A DNA stretch of 64,000 nt from Psettodes erumei. Its lineage: Eukaryota > Chordata > Actinopteri > Pleuronectiformes > Psettodidae. The stretch covers positions 2,284,501 to 2,348,500 of the forward strand of contig JAFBJZ010000847.1 in the NCBI GenBank assembly GCA_016785225.1. Reading direction: 5' to 3'. The position numbers and the translations under genes are program-made. This document shows, one piece after another, positions 1 through 11,942 of this stretch; the first letter of the stretch is position 1; the number at the start of each line of letters is the position of its first letter. The notes below the pieces were generated by a model. The model was not told the DNA's origin. It ran no database searches and saw nothing but the letters and a program-made list of their open reading frames with translations.

Positions 1-3000
1 TAGAGAGGAGGACTTCATCCCTGATAATCACCATCAGAAACACACACACAGCTGTGAGTCCGGCTGACAATATCTCATTAATATGTCTTATTGGTACCAA
101 TATTAGAATTATATCTGGCATATCACAAATATTTCCAGGCCACGGATGTGTGGTTTTATTTCCCTCTTTTTTCCCTTCAGTAAAGCTGAAGGACTAATCA
201 CATTCACATGATAAGTAAGTGTCAACCGGCTGATGAATGGACTCGGCTGTAGTTACTTTATATTAAGACTGTGAGCAACTTGGCAGAAGATGGGATCATG
301 GAGGAAGAAAGTCCACTCGGTTTGATCTTTTAAAACAGAAGGAATGAATGAACGTTGAAACAAGCGATCTGTGTCCTGACTGTGTTTAAATTCAGAGAGG
401 AGCGGCATTTATTATTAACTGTTAAATCTCTGACAGACACAATTATTTCTAAAGATGAATGACTTATGTTCAAACATATATGAATTACAAACTTTTAACA
501 AATCTGTGCCAGCATGTCTCCAGAAATTACTGAAGTAAAAACAACAACTCAAGACTTTAAAAAGCGACTGTGTTTTCTGACTGAATTATCGCCTCATTTC
601 CCACATGACTCATTTTTCATGTTTTCGACTCAGACTGTGAAATGGCCCAAACAGCAGCTTTAAATAGAAACCGGGAGGCTCAGAGCCAAGTGTCTTCCTG
701 TGACTCCAAACATCCATGCCAGTGTGAACGGGCTGCTGCTGCTGCCTCCAGGGCCCGTACGAAATACCAAGACTGACAGGGTTTCTGGCAACAAAAAAAA
801 AACTGCCGCCGGAGTTTTTTAAAAAATTATTTTTAGTGCTAAGTTTGTTGAATCATTAATAAGTCAACAGTGAGGAAAAATAATTGTTCTTTAAGGCAGA
901 TAAAGGAAAAACTCCAATCTCTCCAGTGTGAGGATTTTCAGCTTTTTCTTCTCTTTTTTACAACATCAAAGTATAAAAAATAAACTTCTTTTAAATTAGA
1001 TTTTGGGGTTCAGAAACTCAGTAAAACTACTTGCAGTGGCACAAGAAGTACTCTGACCTTTCACTTAAGTAGAAGTACTACTACCACAGAGCAGAATATG
1101 CAAAGGAAAGGTCATGCTTTGTACAAAAGATACCAGCATCAAAATGTAGTTGAAATAACAAAAGTGAATCCTGTACATTATGATACTGGATTACAGTTAT
1201 TGATGTATTCATGTGTGAAGGTGAAACCCACCTCAGTTACTTAAATGACCGCTAATTACAGGACTAGTGATCCTGATCTATAATGATGATACCTGAGAGC
1301 TCTTTGCCACCATCATTTAGACACCAGATGTATTAAAATAATTGTGTTTATCCTCCAGTACAGTTCAGAGACATGTAGAATCAGTAACAGGGAACACTGA
1401 AGCTGTTCTGTCACTATGTGGAGGTAGAAGATCCTGGATCTCTGTGGATTTTGAACCAATGAGGACACATGAAATCGCATAGGACTGTGGAAAGTTATGA
1501 CGGGCTTTTTAAAGATATATTTTGACATTTAATCATCTATGATTTAATTGAGTAACTGAATACATAATCGGGAGATTCAGTATCTCCAAAGTGTAGTTTT
1601 TGCAGTTGTGGATTATTTGTACCACGTTGATGTCACCACTGAACGTTTCAGTACAATTTGTTGTTATCGCAAACAACCGAGGTTTACGCGCATCCTTGAA
1701 GGCAGCACAAGGCTGATCACCGCAGTAAAGTCTAATGCTGGCCCGCAGGTAAAAAAAAACAACCCAAAACACAAAATAATAATAATAAAAACACCTGTTA
1801 CCTGTCAGAAACATGTCAGCGAAGCGCGCTGACGGTGTCTCACGGCCACAGTCTCACTTGTAAACGACTTTTAGCTCTGATTTAACGACTAACTGTTCGT
1901 TTATCGCGGACACGTTTAACGATAAGTCCGTGAACACCGGGGACCGTTATGTCCCGTGAAGCGGAACGTCAGGCAAGCACCGCAACGCGACCAACCCCGG
2001 TCTCGAAGTTTTCCAAACAACTGTAATGCTCTCTCTCTCTCCCGACCTATTCTCAGCCGACACCCCTTGCCCCCCTGTGACGGGGTGGGGGCAGCGGTGG
2101 GAGACAGCGGGGCTTCTCACCGGGCCTGAGACCCACCGGCTAGCAGGATATAGCCCAGTTAGCTTAGCCTTTAATTACCGGCTTCTGTCCGTACGTTTCC
2201 TCCATCCTCTGAGTGGAATTAATATTTAATAACCACGCCCGGGCTACGTTTTCTGTGGGGACAAAGCTCTGACACCGAATCAGAACCTTGTCTGATCTTG
2301 GTTCTAGTCTTGTTCGGTTAGCTAGCAGCTACACATTACGGCTACAATAGTACACATTTAAAATCGGGGCTTCCACCGTTAAATGACGGATGATCTGTGT
2401 GTTTTCACATCTGCTAAAATCAAGCGTTAGTCAATTCTACTTCGCGTAACCACAGTTACCGGGGGTATCAATGCAGCAAGTGTGGCCCTTACCCCAAAAC
2501 GATCAGCTTGAAGTACCGACTCCAAACTCGGCTAAAATCCGTCAGATTTAAAGTCAAACTGCTAATTACAAAATTTTAGCACAATCTAGACAAAGATTCA
2601 AGGAGTTAAATAGTTCAGTTAAATCCACTCTTTACTTCGGGTTGATCCACAGCCGCCCATCAGAACGGATTTCACCGAAATGTCACGAACTTAAAATGAT
2701 TTGCATTGATCTGTACCGCCGACGGACGGAGTGACGAAAGTAGAGGACGTTGGGAAAAAAAAGCGTCGAACCGGTTATAGAAGAGAAATTATTTTAAAAT
2801 GAGGTGACACATGATGTGTCTGCCATGTGCCGTTTTAAAATAAAGTCCCCAATGCATCCGGAAACTGCTTTAACTAATAAAGTATACACGACTTAACTGG
2901 TCCTCCGAGTACGTAAATGTTAAACTGTGAGATTTCAGTAAGGAGTTCTGTGCATCGTCCCGTCCGCGGAACCGAACGGTGCAGCTCGGGGCTGTGTGTG

Positions 3001-3081
3001 GCCCACCCCCGCTGAATGAAAGCTGACACTGACCACGGATAATGTGAAGGAATAAACGGCGGGATTTTACCGCCTCTCTAC
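1..3081 (-). other. dgkd: Intron 1 of dgkd (partial) running off the left edge
   Basis: This sequence follows the splice donor of the first dgkd coding exon on the minus strand. No second exon is visible, so the pleckstrin-homology exon that normally follows lies left of the window. The right third is rich in CpG, as expected beside a promoter. The left part is AT-rich. No open frame here resembles a known protein and I see no RNA gene. Confidence 0.6.
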
Positions 3082-3219
3082 CTTGCTGCGGATCTGGCCG
3101 GACGTGGACACTTTTCGTATCAGTTTCTGCGGGGTTCCGGGCTCCTGCTCCGGCTCGCTGTCCGATGACTCGTCCGGGCACCGGGCCGCGGTGGACTCCG
3201 GTCCCCCTGCCTCCGCCAT
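3082..3219 (-). CDS. dgkd: Diacylglycerol kinase delta, first coding exon (partial gene)
   Basis: Type II diacylglycerol kinases phosphorylate diacylglycerol to phosphatidic acid and so damp protein kinase C signalling. This exon encodes 46 residues starting MAEAGGPES. An acidic SSDSEPEQEPG stretch is followed by PQKLIRKVSTSGQIRSK, the signature just before the PH domain in DGK delta and eta. The donor after the last Lys codon is in phase 0. The ATG at 3219 was chosen because it alone is in frame with this signature; an ATG eight bases upstream is in another frame. The spacing of the SDSEPE block resembles delta more than eta from memory, and the neighbours sag and atg16l1 also favour dgkd (human order ATG16L1-SAG-DGKD). 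Kinase, C1 and SAM domains lie outside the window. Confidence 0.8.
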
Positions 3220-3404
3220 CCTGCCATCAGACCCCCGAGGAGGACCAGGGGAGGGAGCGCCCCCCAGCGGCGGAGACCGGACAACACAGTGAAAGGATTC
3301 AGTGGCGTTTACTGACCTCTGGTGGTCACTGTGTTGTATTACAATAATACGGTGTTATTAACGCCTGACCTGACGGTAATAAAACGATACTTTATATGTC
3401 ACGG

Positions 3405-3592
3405 ACTTAAAATGGTCTCATGGGGTTTTAGATGATTTCAAATAGTCTCAAAGGGTCACAGGGTTTCAGATGAATTCACAGCAGCTTAGATGATTTTAAA
3501 TGGTCTCACAGGGTCTCAAAGAGTGTCATTGGGTTGCACAGGGTTTCGGGTGATTTCACAGCATCTCAGATGATTTTAAATGGTGTCGGAAA
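3405..3592. repeat. Imperfect minisatellite of TCTCA/GGGTTTCAGATGATTT-like units
   Basis: A run of related words recurs: AGATGATTT(C/T)AAAT, GGTCTCA, CACAGGGTTTC and TTCACAGCA, at roughly 20-base spacing with some doubling. This indicates a degenerate tandem array just upstream of the dgkd promoter region. It is not coding in any frame I read. Confidence 0.6.
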
Positions 3593-4177
3593 GATGATAT
3601 CAGTTGTAAGGCGACAGATGGGGGTCGAGGTCAGTGAGGTAAATCTCCTGGGAGAACAGAAGACCTCATATGTACAGTAAAAATCTGTGTGTCTGTTCAG
3701 AAACGGGCAAGCAGAGGGATGTTGGCATCCAGTTTGGTTTCTGTTTACTGGGATCCAATTTCACCAGCAGGAAGCCAAACACACACACACACACACACAC
3801 ACCTGCTCTATCCCCTGTGTTGTTGGGACACAATATTTTCTCCCAGGGATCAGCACAGTCTCGTCTGATCTTAGGAACCAAGCTTCACTCCAACTGTTGC
3901 CAGTAAAAACACTAAAAGTACTGGTTGTACTGACTGATTTCTCATTGACAGAGTCATGCTACTGTTGTTGCTTCTTTTAACTACTTTATATACAGGTAGA
4001 TAATTTATTTCATTTGTTCCCAACTTATGGGTCGGGCACCACAGATAAATGTGAGGGTCATCAGGTGATTAATGTAAGAGAAGATGTTTTGTATGATTTA
4101 AATGAAATCTGAGTTCAGAGTAGAGACGTCCAGCTGTTAAATTTTACAACATTATCACAGTTTAATGTTTAAATCTG

Positions 4178-4180
<3 letters not shown>

Positions 4181-4228
<48 letters not shown>
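4181..4228. repeat. (CA)n microsatellite, about 24 units
   Basis: An uninterrupted CA dinucleotide array is visible directly, with a shorter GT run about 80 bases downstream. Confidence 0.95.
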
Positions 4229-4230
<2 letters not shown>

Positions 4231-5805
4231 TTGTCTGTCTCTTTCAGGTCAGTGTCAATAGTTGAACTTCAGAGTTTTCCCTGCGGCTAAACACAAACCT
4301 CTCGCTTTGTGTGTGTGTGTCCTGGGAAACATTGTTGACTCCCAGGGTTAGTTGTGTCAGTGGTGGCTACAACCAAAAAACAAGACATGATAATAAACAT
4401 TTAAGAAACAGTTAAAATCGTCTGAAAGACCCAAGTCGTCTCCTTTGTTAAACCTATATTTTTAAATCACATAAATCAGGAAGACTTGATAGCTGTTGAC
4501 AGCTGTGAAATATATCATAATAATCCCATTTCACATAGGACAAATGATGGACATGAGGTCTGAGGTTTAAAACTTCCTGTCTGGTTCTGTAACCACATCA
4601 GGGGCAGATGTGGGAGTATCACCTGCCTCAGGTGTCCTACACGACCACAGCACTCCGCAGATGACCTATATGAATCCTCCAGCCTAATTCCCAGGACTCT
4701 GCACTAATAAAGTCACATCTATAGGCTGTGTCTCTGTGCAGGATCCGGTGACAGCCTTCAGTCAGCCCAGCTAGATCATCCATACAGAGAGGGATCACAG
4801 TTACAGCTGTGCATTATCAGGACGGTCTCTGAAGTCCTACTCAGGTCATCTTACACATGAAAGAGACGCCCCACAGTGGGAACAAACCCCAGCAGGATCC
4901 CCTTCAGGACACAGTCCACATCCAGGATTATCACAAGACCCATGCTTCAATATGTTTCCATTAGGGGAAAACACTGAGAGCTGCTGTTCACAAATCATGC
5001 AAGTGAGTCAAATGAAGTAATTATTATGGACTAATTTAGACAATAATGGATATCTCTTACACCACATCCACTGACCAAAATGAAAAGACAGGCTGTGTTC
5101 AGGTAGTGACCTTATAGTTTTGCCTGTGACGACAGAATATTCCACCAATATGTGTCAAATCATCAGTCAAGTCCACCCTGTTTAGTCCTGGAAGTGGTTT
5201 CTCTATCTGTGTTCTCAATCTCTTCCACAGAGTTGGTTTTATTTGGTTTAATCTGACTTCAGGAGATTCAGATTTTGGACTCAGTCCATTGGAGGTGCAT
5301 GTGATCAGAACCAGTCTGTCAAACAGTGACGCATGAGAATGATGATGATGATGGTCGGCCCATGTTTTTAATACGGTGTATTGTGTTAAAAGTAAGACAT
5401 TAAGAAAACATGAATGTGCAGACAATGGTGTTAACATCATGTGAACTGTGTGTGCATGTGTACTTGTACACCTATGTTTCTGATAAGTGATAAAAATGAG
5501 GACATTTTGGCCTGTTCGGGTTGTTTATAGCTCCAGACCTGGTTTAAGGTTCAGGTCAGAAATCATCAACGAGTCTCCTGACAAAGATAGAAATACAAGT
5601 ATGTCTGTGTGTGTGTGACGGGGCAGATCATTGTGATGTGGCACTTTTGTGTAATATAATAATGAGGTCACATAATGCATTAAAGACAAAACACAAAAAA
5701 CACAGGCCTACTTCTTACTTAACATGGACACACACAGACTTGTACTTTCACCTTTTTAAATAACTCCCCTACCTGTGTGTGTGGGAGGGGCAGCAGGTGT
5801 TGCAG

Positions 5806-5884
5806 TGGGCGGGGTCTAGGTGTTTTATTAGCAGCTGTGTGTCTGAGGAGCTGCAGGCAAGAACAGCGACTTCAGACAGATCAA
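5806..5884 (+). promoter_or_regulatory. Candidate core promoter and 5' UTR of the otolin-like gene
   Basis: A GC box (GGGCGGGGT) lies at about 5807-5815, followed by a weak TATA-like TTTTATTA at about 5823-5830. It precedes a short exon that carries the ATG at 5885 and a strong donor at 5900. The transcription start is inferred near 5855, not observed. Confidence 0.4.
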
Positions 5885-8800
5885 ATGATGGACGGTCCGG
5901 TGAGTGATGCATCTGAGAACGGAGACACCATTTAAAAAATAAATTCAAATGTTAATGATATATATAAATAATAAAATCTTAAATATAATTTATGAAACTG
6001 TAAAATGTAGAAAGGCCGAATTTAGAAAAGATTACAGATTAGAGATTAAAAAAAATGCAAAATGCAAATGTATGGTTTTACATATTCATTACTATATATT
6101 TATTATCACAAATGTATTATCAAAATGTGTTTATATACAAATGAGCAGTACTAATAGTGTGATCATTTATGTGTGTTAAATCTATATAATTTTGTTGTGA
6201 TTGTTGAAACAACATCCTAATCTGCTTAAATAAATGATAAAGTATAAGAATATTTGTAATTCTTCAGACATTTAATCCCCTTAAACCTTTCTATAGTGGA
6301 TTTCATTTTAATTTCCAATTTTATGTATTTATTTTATAAATTTACATGATTAATTATAATGGAAATGCTAAGATTCAAGATTCAATGCTGTTGTGCAAAA
6401 GCATGGGTTCTGTATGAAGAAATGTCTTTTTTCCCCCTCATTTGGGATTTTGTTGAAACACTACTAATATTAAGAAAAATTATTTGTACTCATCCTTTGA
6501 AAAGAAAGAACTGGCCATTATGCAGACTGGGAAAAAAAATCACAGCTGCTGGGCTCACTGGCCATGTTGTATACTGTACACATATAATCAACACACTACC
6601 AGTAGGTCCCAGTTGAATTTGTCGCCCAGTATACCACTGGACTAGCTCCTAGCATCTACATTTTAGCACACAGCTGCTGGAGGTTCAGTCATTTTTGATC
6701 AATCCAAGTAGCTGAATTATGACTTGATATTCATGAACATGATGGTTTTTACTGAGATGATGATTTGGTGTTTGCTGCCTGTGCAATTTATAGGCTTTGT
6801 TTTTATGAGTACATCAGCTGTTAGCTTCCCAGGCAACATTAATAACAGTATCTGAAAAAAACAAAACAAAGTCACACTGACAATGACAATGACTCTTTGA
6901 TCTACAATAAGTTGAATAAGTTGACAGAACAGAAGAGAAATCAGTGTAAGGACTAATGGGCGATTACAAGATTATAAGAATGAATGTGATTGAGAATTGA
7001 TTAGTGTAACATGCAGTCCAGGGGAATGGTCCTTTAACATTATGAGAACCAGTCTTAAACTTACTGTCATCTCTCTGCAGACCATGCTGACCTTTCCTCT
7101 TCACTTCCTGTTGATGGTGATGTCCCTCTCCATTGTTGTGGCATTGCCCGACCCTGAGCCCCTCTCCCCAGATGGCGGGCAGCCCCCGCCTGATGCTCCA
7201 CCTACACTTTCCTACCCACCCATGGACAGCCCTGGAAGCAGTTTTTTCCCTGGACGAGACAACCTGACACAGCCAGTGACTGAGGACCTGGAGACCTACT
7301 GCCAGATGCTGCTGCAGTCCCCCATCCCTCTCCCCACAAACCAGATCCCTTTGTCCTGTCTTTGCACACAGTGTCAGAGGACCCAGGGACCTAAAGGAGA
7401 CCGTGGAGACAGGGGACTGCCAGGTAAAGACAAAATAATAGACAGTGTCTGCAGATACACTGGGGTTCTGCTGTGTGGAGTTGAAGCAATTGCTATGAAT
7501 CCAGGGGGCTTAGTAGGAAGTATGTTAATCTCCAACTCATATCTGTTCCTGAGGAAGAAATATTGCAAGATTATATTTTTGGTTTAGATTTTTGGTTTGT
7601 ATTATTTGAGTTCATCTCTGTCCCTTTCTCTGGTCAGGTAGTCCAGGTAGTCCTGGAAGAAGGGGGATGACAGGGTTCAGAGGTCCTCCAGGTTTTCTGG
7701 GCAGACCAGGGATCAAAGGTAAACAGTTTTCTGACTCTGACTTTCAATTTCTAATCTTACTGCTTCTACTGAAAATACCACTTTGACTGATTCTGTGCAT
7801 GTTGCTCCTGACTCATTTTGGTGTATTCAACTCTCAGGACAGAAAGGAGATGAGGGTGAGAAAGGACAACAAGGACACCCAGGACTGGTGGGACCAAAAG
7901 GAGCACGAGGTTTTAAAGGTGACGCAAGGACCTTGATGTTGCTGGCTCATCAGCTGCAAGTCCAGTTACTGACCTAGTTTTTGTTGACCTGCAGGTGACA
8001 AAGGTGATCAAGGTCGGGGCGGTCCCCAGGGAGATCAGGGTCCTAAAGGGGATGATGGAGTCTGTCCAGATGCCTGTGAGTCCAGCCAGGGCCCCCCAGG
8101 ATCCCCTGGTCTACCTGGCCCTGCAGGTCCCAGAGGAGTGCCTGGTAGCAATGGGATGACAGGGCCCAAAGGTCCTAAAGGTGATCTGGGGAATCTGGGT
8201 CACCCTGGTGCCCCTGGATCTGTGGGTGAGAAGGGGGAACCAGGGCCCCAGGGTGAGTGCAACTGTACAGACGGAGCAGATGGGGGTCCAGGGCCAAAAG
8301 GGGACAAGGGAGACAAGGGGGACCAGGGACAGATAGGGCCTGCAGGGCAGGCGGGGCAACAGGGTAATAAGGGAGAGCCAGGACCCATTGGGATAATGGG
8401 TGCTCCTGGTCCCTGCATGCCCAGTATTCAGTCAGCATTTTCTGCAGGGCTGACGTCCAGTTACCCCCCACACAACATGCCTGTGGTCTTCTCCAATGTT
8501 ATGTACAATGTCCAGGGGAGTTATGACCCCACAACTGGTATATACACTGCCCCCGTCAATGGCACCTATGTCTTCAGCTACCACTTTACCGTCTATGAAC
8601 GGGTCCTCAAAGTTGGTCTATTTCGAAATTTCATACCTGTTGTTAAAACTACAGACACCAAAATGTTAGGTACCACCTCACATTCACTCATCCTTCACCT
8701 GGACCTGGGGGATAAGGTGTGGATACAGGTGAAGGATATGGTCACTAATGGCATGTATGTCGGAAGTGAGGCCAGCAGCACCTTCTCTGGCTATTTGCTT

Positions 8801-8938
8801 CACCCAGATAATTGTGATGTTGCCTTAGTTAGAACCCCTTTGCCCATATTTGGCCTACCTCGAAATGAATACAGTTGGGGTGAACTACCATTTACCACCT
8901 CCACTAAGAGCCCCACTACTCAAACTACTACTGCTTAA
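5885..8938 (+). CDS. Otolin-1 / inner-ear-collagen-like protein (collagen plus C1q domain)
   Basis: Secreted short-chain collagen. Five coding exons join in phase: 5885-5899, 7081-7423, 7638-7718, 7838-7918 and 7995-8938, giving 487 aa. The N-terminus MMDGPT leads into a hydrophobic signal peptide (about residues 7-27) and a Pro-rich non-collagenous segment with CLCTQC. Gly-X-Y repeats fill about residues 111-313, broken by two cysteine islands (GVCPDACESSQG and ECNCTDG). A C1q domain follows at about 318-452 (SAFSAGL, NGTYVFSY, FSGYLLHP), then a Thr-rich tail. Collagen exons of 81 nt with split Gly codons are typical. The cysteine islands and length suit otolin or fish saccular collagen, scaffold proteins of the otolith matrix; other C1q/TNF-related collagens are the alternative. 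The first exon is a prediction from splice phase, and translation could instead begin at 7084. Confidence 0.75.
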
Positions 8939-11211
8939 AGGATCCAACTAATGTTTTATGGTCACAAGTAGAGGGTTCACAATGAATTATGTGACCACCA
9001 CATGTTATTTTTAAAACAACATTACACCACTCAAACAACACCCCCACAGCCTGAGGAGTAAATCAGCCCAGCTTCCGAAGGAGGTGGGAGAAGAAGTGGT
9101 TTTTGGGGACCAGACATCCTTCACTGGATCCAACATTCAGACATGATGGTTTCTGCTCAGTTTAGATTAAAAAAGGTTGCTGGTGTGCTAATGTGATGTG
9201 ACAGACACTTCAAATTATTTGAACCCGTTTTAAAAATCTCTTCTCTGTCACTAACTGTTCACTTACTGTTACTACCCACTAACTTCACTGGAGTAATCAA
9301 AACTAAATTAATATGAAACTCCTCTGTGGCATTTTCCACTCAATCGGGACTCAACAGAGCTGAAACCATAGCTGCCATTTACATTAGCTTGAGGTGAATT
9401 GTTTGTATTTTGACTTTTTTTTCTGCTGAAAACATGTATCTTATTTTATTTAGTTGCTTCGGTTTTATGCTTCTTAATATTTGTTTCAGTATTGTGGCCA
9501 TTTTTGTTCTATATTCCAGTTATTACACGAGAATCATTACAGTGCATTCTTGTTTTATGTCTCATAGAGAATGAATTGTTCCTTGGTTCTCTGCTGTAAT
9601 AACATCCTGTGTTTATCGGTATGTGTGAACCTGTTATCTCTTGTCTCTCTCTTTGTTCGCCAGCTGGTGAGATTTTGAGCCTGTGTTGAAGCTTTACAAG
9701 CAGCCAGTCATCTGATGATCGCTTGACACTGATCCTACAGCAGCAGTGTTAAGTGATATACCACCTCGCTTTAGATCCACATTGCCTCTGATGGGCAGAG
9801 CTTCCCTAAAGTGTTTTTGTTCTCCAACAATGGAACAAAGGCTACCTGAGTCCATCACACCCTCAGAAGCCACTCAAAGCGGCTGTCGTGGTGTTTGAAT
9901 CTTCAACTGATGAAGGTCTCTGAGGAGAAAACTAAGCTCTTGGAAAGCTCAGAAACTGAATTTAGGACATCAGAAGTCATGGACCCAGCCAGGTCCCAGA
10001 AAGATGATGAAAACATTTGGGTGCTCTGCAGATCTCTTTTCTTGAGGAGCAGAGCTTGTACGTTCATGCAGGAGCAGACAGAATTTTGCAGCCGTTTTCT
10101 TCCCTGAGCTTATTAATTAATTACAAGATCATAAAATTTAAGTAGCATCAGCTTTACATGAAATTCAGCCAGAGTAGTGAAAGCCTCTTCAGATGTTTCT
10201 ACTGATGCAAGAAACATAAAAAACCCTGTGACACATAAGGCAGACACAAGGGTTGAAATACGAGCAGTTATTGTTTACAAAAGTCGGATAGAATGTCTTT
10301 GCTGGGAAAAAACTGTCATCTGGTCTCATGGACCCCACAAATCACAACACAAGTTAGTGTTAGTGTGTGTGCATGTCAGTGACCCAGCAGTAGTTTATAT
10401 TGTCATGATCGCGCTGACCGTGACTGTCTGCCATGAAAACATTTGTCCAATATTTACCCTTTTCTTCGTCAGTGGACTAACACTGAGTCACACTAACACA
10501 CCTTTATATTGACCTGAGTAAAAGGTAAAAAAAGTTTGGGTGGTTGTCAGCACATGGCTGCAGGAAATTATTTCAGACATGATTTCACTGTTTGAAGGTC
10601 AGGAAGTCAGGTGACTTCCAAACACCAATATAAGCAGATGACAGTGCCCTTTAAACACTGGAGTCAGTGCAAACTGATAATGATGGAGATGTGAGTGTAG
10701 TGTTTCAGAGCCACATATAGACAGGGTGAGACAAGAGTTTATACTGTATCTGGTAGCACTACAATAACAGCATTTTCATTTTTTTGTGGTGTGGTCTTCT
10801 GTTTCTCAGCTTCAATGTAGAAAATAAAAACGGATGATTGTTATTTGTTCTTTCTAGGGAAAAATCTCCAATAAAACAGTGAAAGAAACTCTCGTGTGTG
10901 TGTGTCCCTGAAGCTACAGCAGGTCTGAACCAGTAACACTGTGGCGATGAAGCAACACTGACCCACAGGCTGTTGGTACAACAATCAACTGGCCTCATTC
11001 TGCAGAATTATCTTGATGAGTGTTTAATTTCTGCTAATTTATCCATGTTCTTTATCATCCTTTATATTCTCTGCACTGATTCTGAGAATTCAGAGCTGCT
11101 CAGAGCCAAAGTCTGAGTTTTTCTCTTATAGAGTAACCTGAAGATTTTCACTTGTGAGGAGGGGGCAACACAAACAAACCAACAAACAACAAAATGTTTG
11201 ACAACAAAATA
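8939..11211. other. Region between the otolin-like gene and sag 3' end
   Basis: The first several hundred bases are probably the 3' UTR of the otolin-like gene. Small open frames near 9.9-10.5 kb show no family resemblance and no supporting splice structure, so I do not call them genes. The region is AT-rich with no strong repeats. Confidence 0.4.
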
Positions 11212-11217
11212 TTTATT
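11212..11217 (-). terminator. sag: Candidate polyadenylation signal of sag
   Basis: AATAAA on the minus strand, about 725 bases past the sag stop codon. It is the best hexamer I saw in the downstream interval; its use is inferred. Confidence 0.4.
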
Positions 11218-11942
11218 TCAGACCAGGAGGATTTCCTCAGACAGGAAGCTCATTTTTATCAGTATAAAGTACAAAAATCTTCTTCGTCAGGAGGAAGTGT
11301 TGCCTTGCTGACCTCTGACCTCCCTGTGTGGCTGTAATAAACACAGACGGCATCAAATAATGCTGTCAAGAAAAATAATTAAAAACGAGTTTTGCTACAG
11401 AGTCTTTCACCTGGACAGCGTCTACACAACCAACCAGGATAGAGATCAACAAAATTACACTAAAAACAGCTCCTTAAAAAGACAAACGGGCATTTTACAG
11501 CAAGGCTTCTATGCTTCTGCATTTACGAGGACATTTGCTGTGATGGAGCCAGAATCAGACACAGTTTGGTCCCAGTTACAGGCCAGAAAATGAGGCTTCC
11601 ATTTATTCTAGATGTAGGCTCACAGATCCACATGTCAATACTTTTATTCTGATTTAAACACATTTACTCCTCCTGACGTGTCTTCAGGACACTTCAGGTG
11701 TGTCGCACTTCATCACAGCATCCCCTACAGGCTCCAGACTTCACTACAGTCACAGTACATCAGAACAAACATCGTCCTGACCATTCAACAGCAGCGCAGC
11801 TAAATGTAAAGTTTGTTCTGAGGGAGGCGCTAGAAGACACATGATTAACATTAGAAACAATCCTGTCTTTGGGCCGAACTGTGTTTGTCTTCAGCTCTGG
11901 GCAGTGATGGACAGCAGGGACAGTGTCTGATCTGTAATGTTT

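Larger units (their letters stand above)
3220..5805. other. Intergenic region between dgkd and the otolin-like gene
   Basis: The part next to 3220 is probably the dgkd 5' UTR and promoter (GC-rich). The rest holds the minisatellite described separately and (AC)n tracts at about 3780-3802 and 4181-4228. Short open frames across the AC tracts are low complexity and unlikely to be coding. The two flanking genes are divergently transcribed, so this interval may hold both promoters. Confidence 0.5.

Noticed and set aside
3082..3219. Calling this exon dgkh instead of dgkd
   Set aside because: The PQKLIRKVSTSGQIR block is shared by both, but the SDSEPE acidic block and linkage to sag and atg16l1 favour dgkd.
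8111..8471. Pro/Leu-rich minus-strand open frames opposite the collagen exon
   Set aside because: They are mirror frames of Gly-Pro codon repeats in the otolin-like gene.
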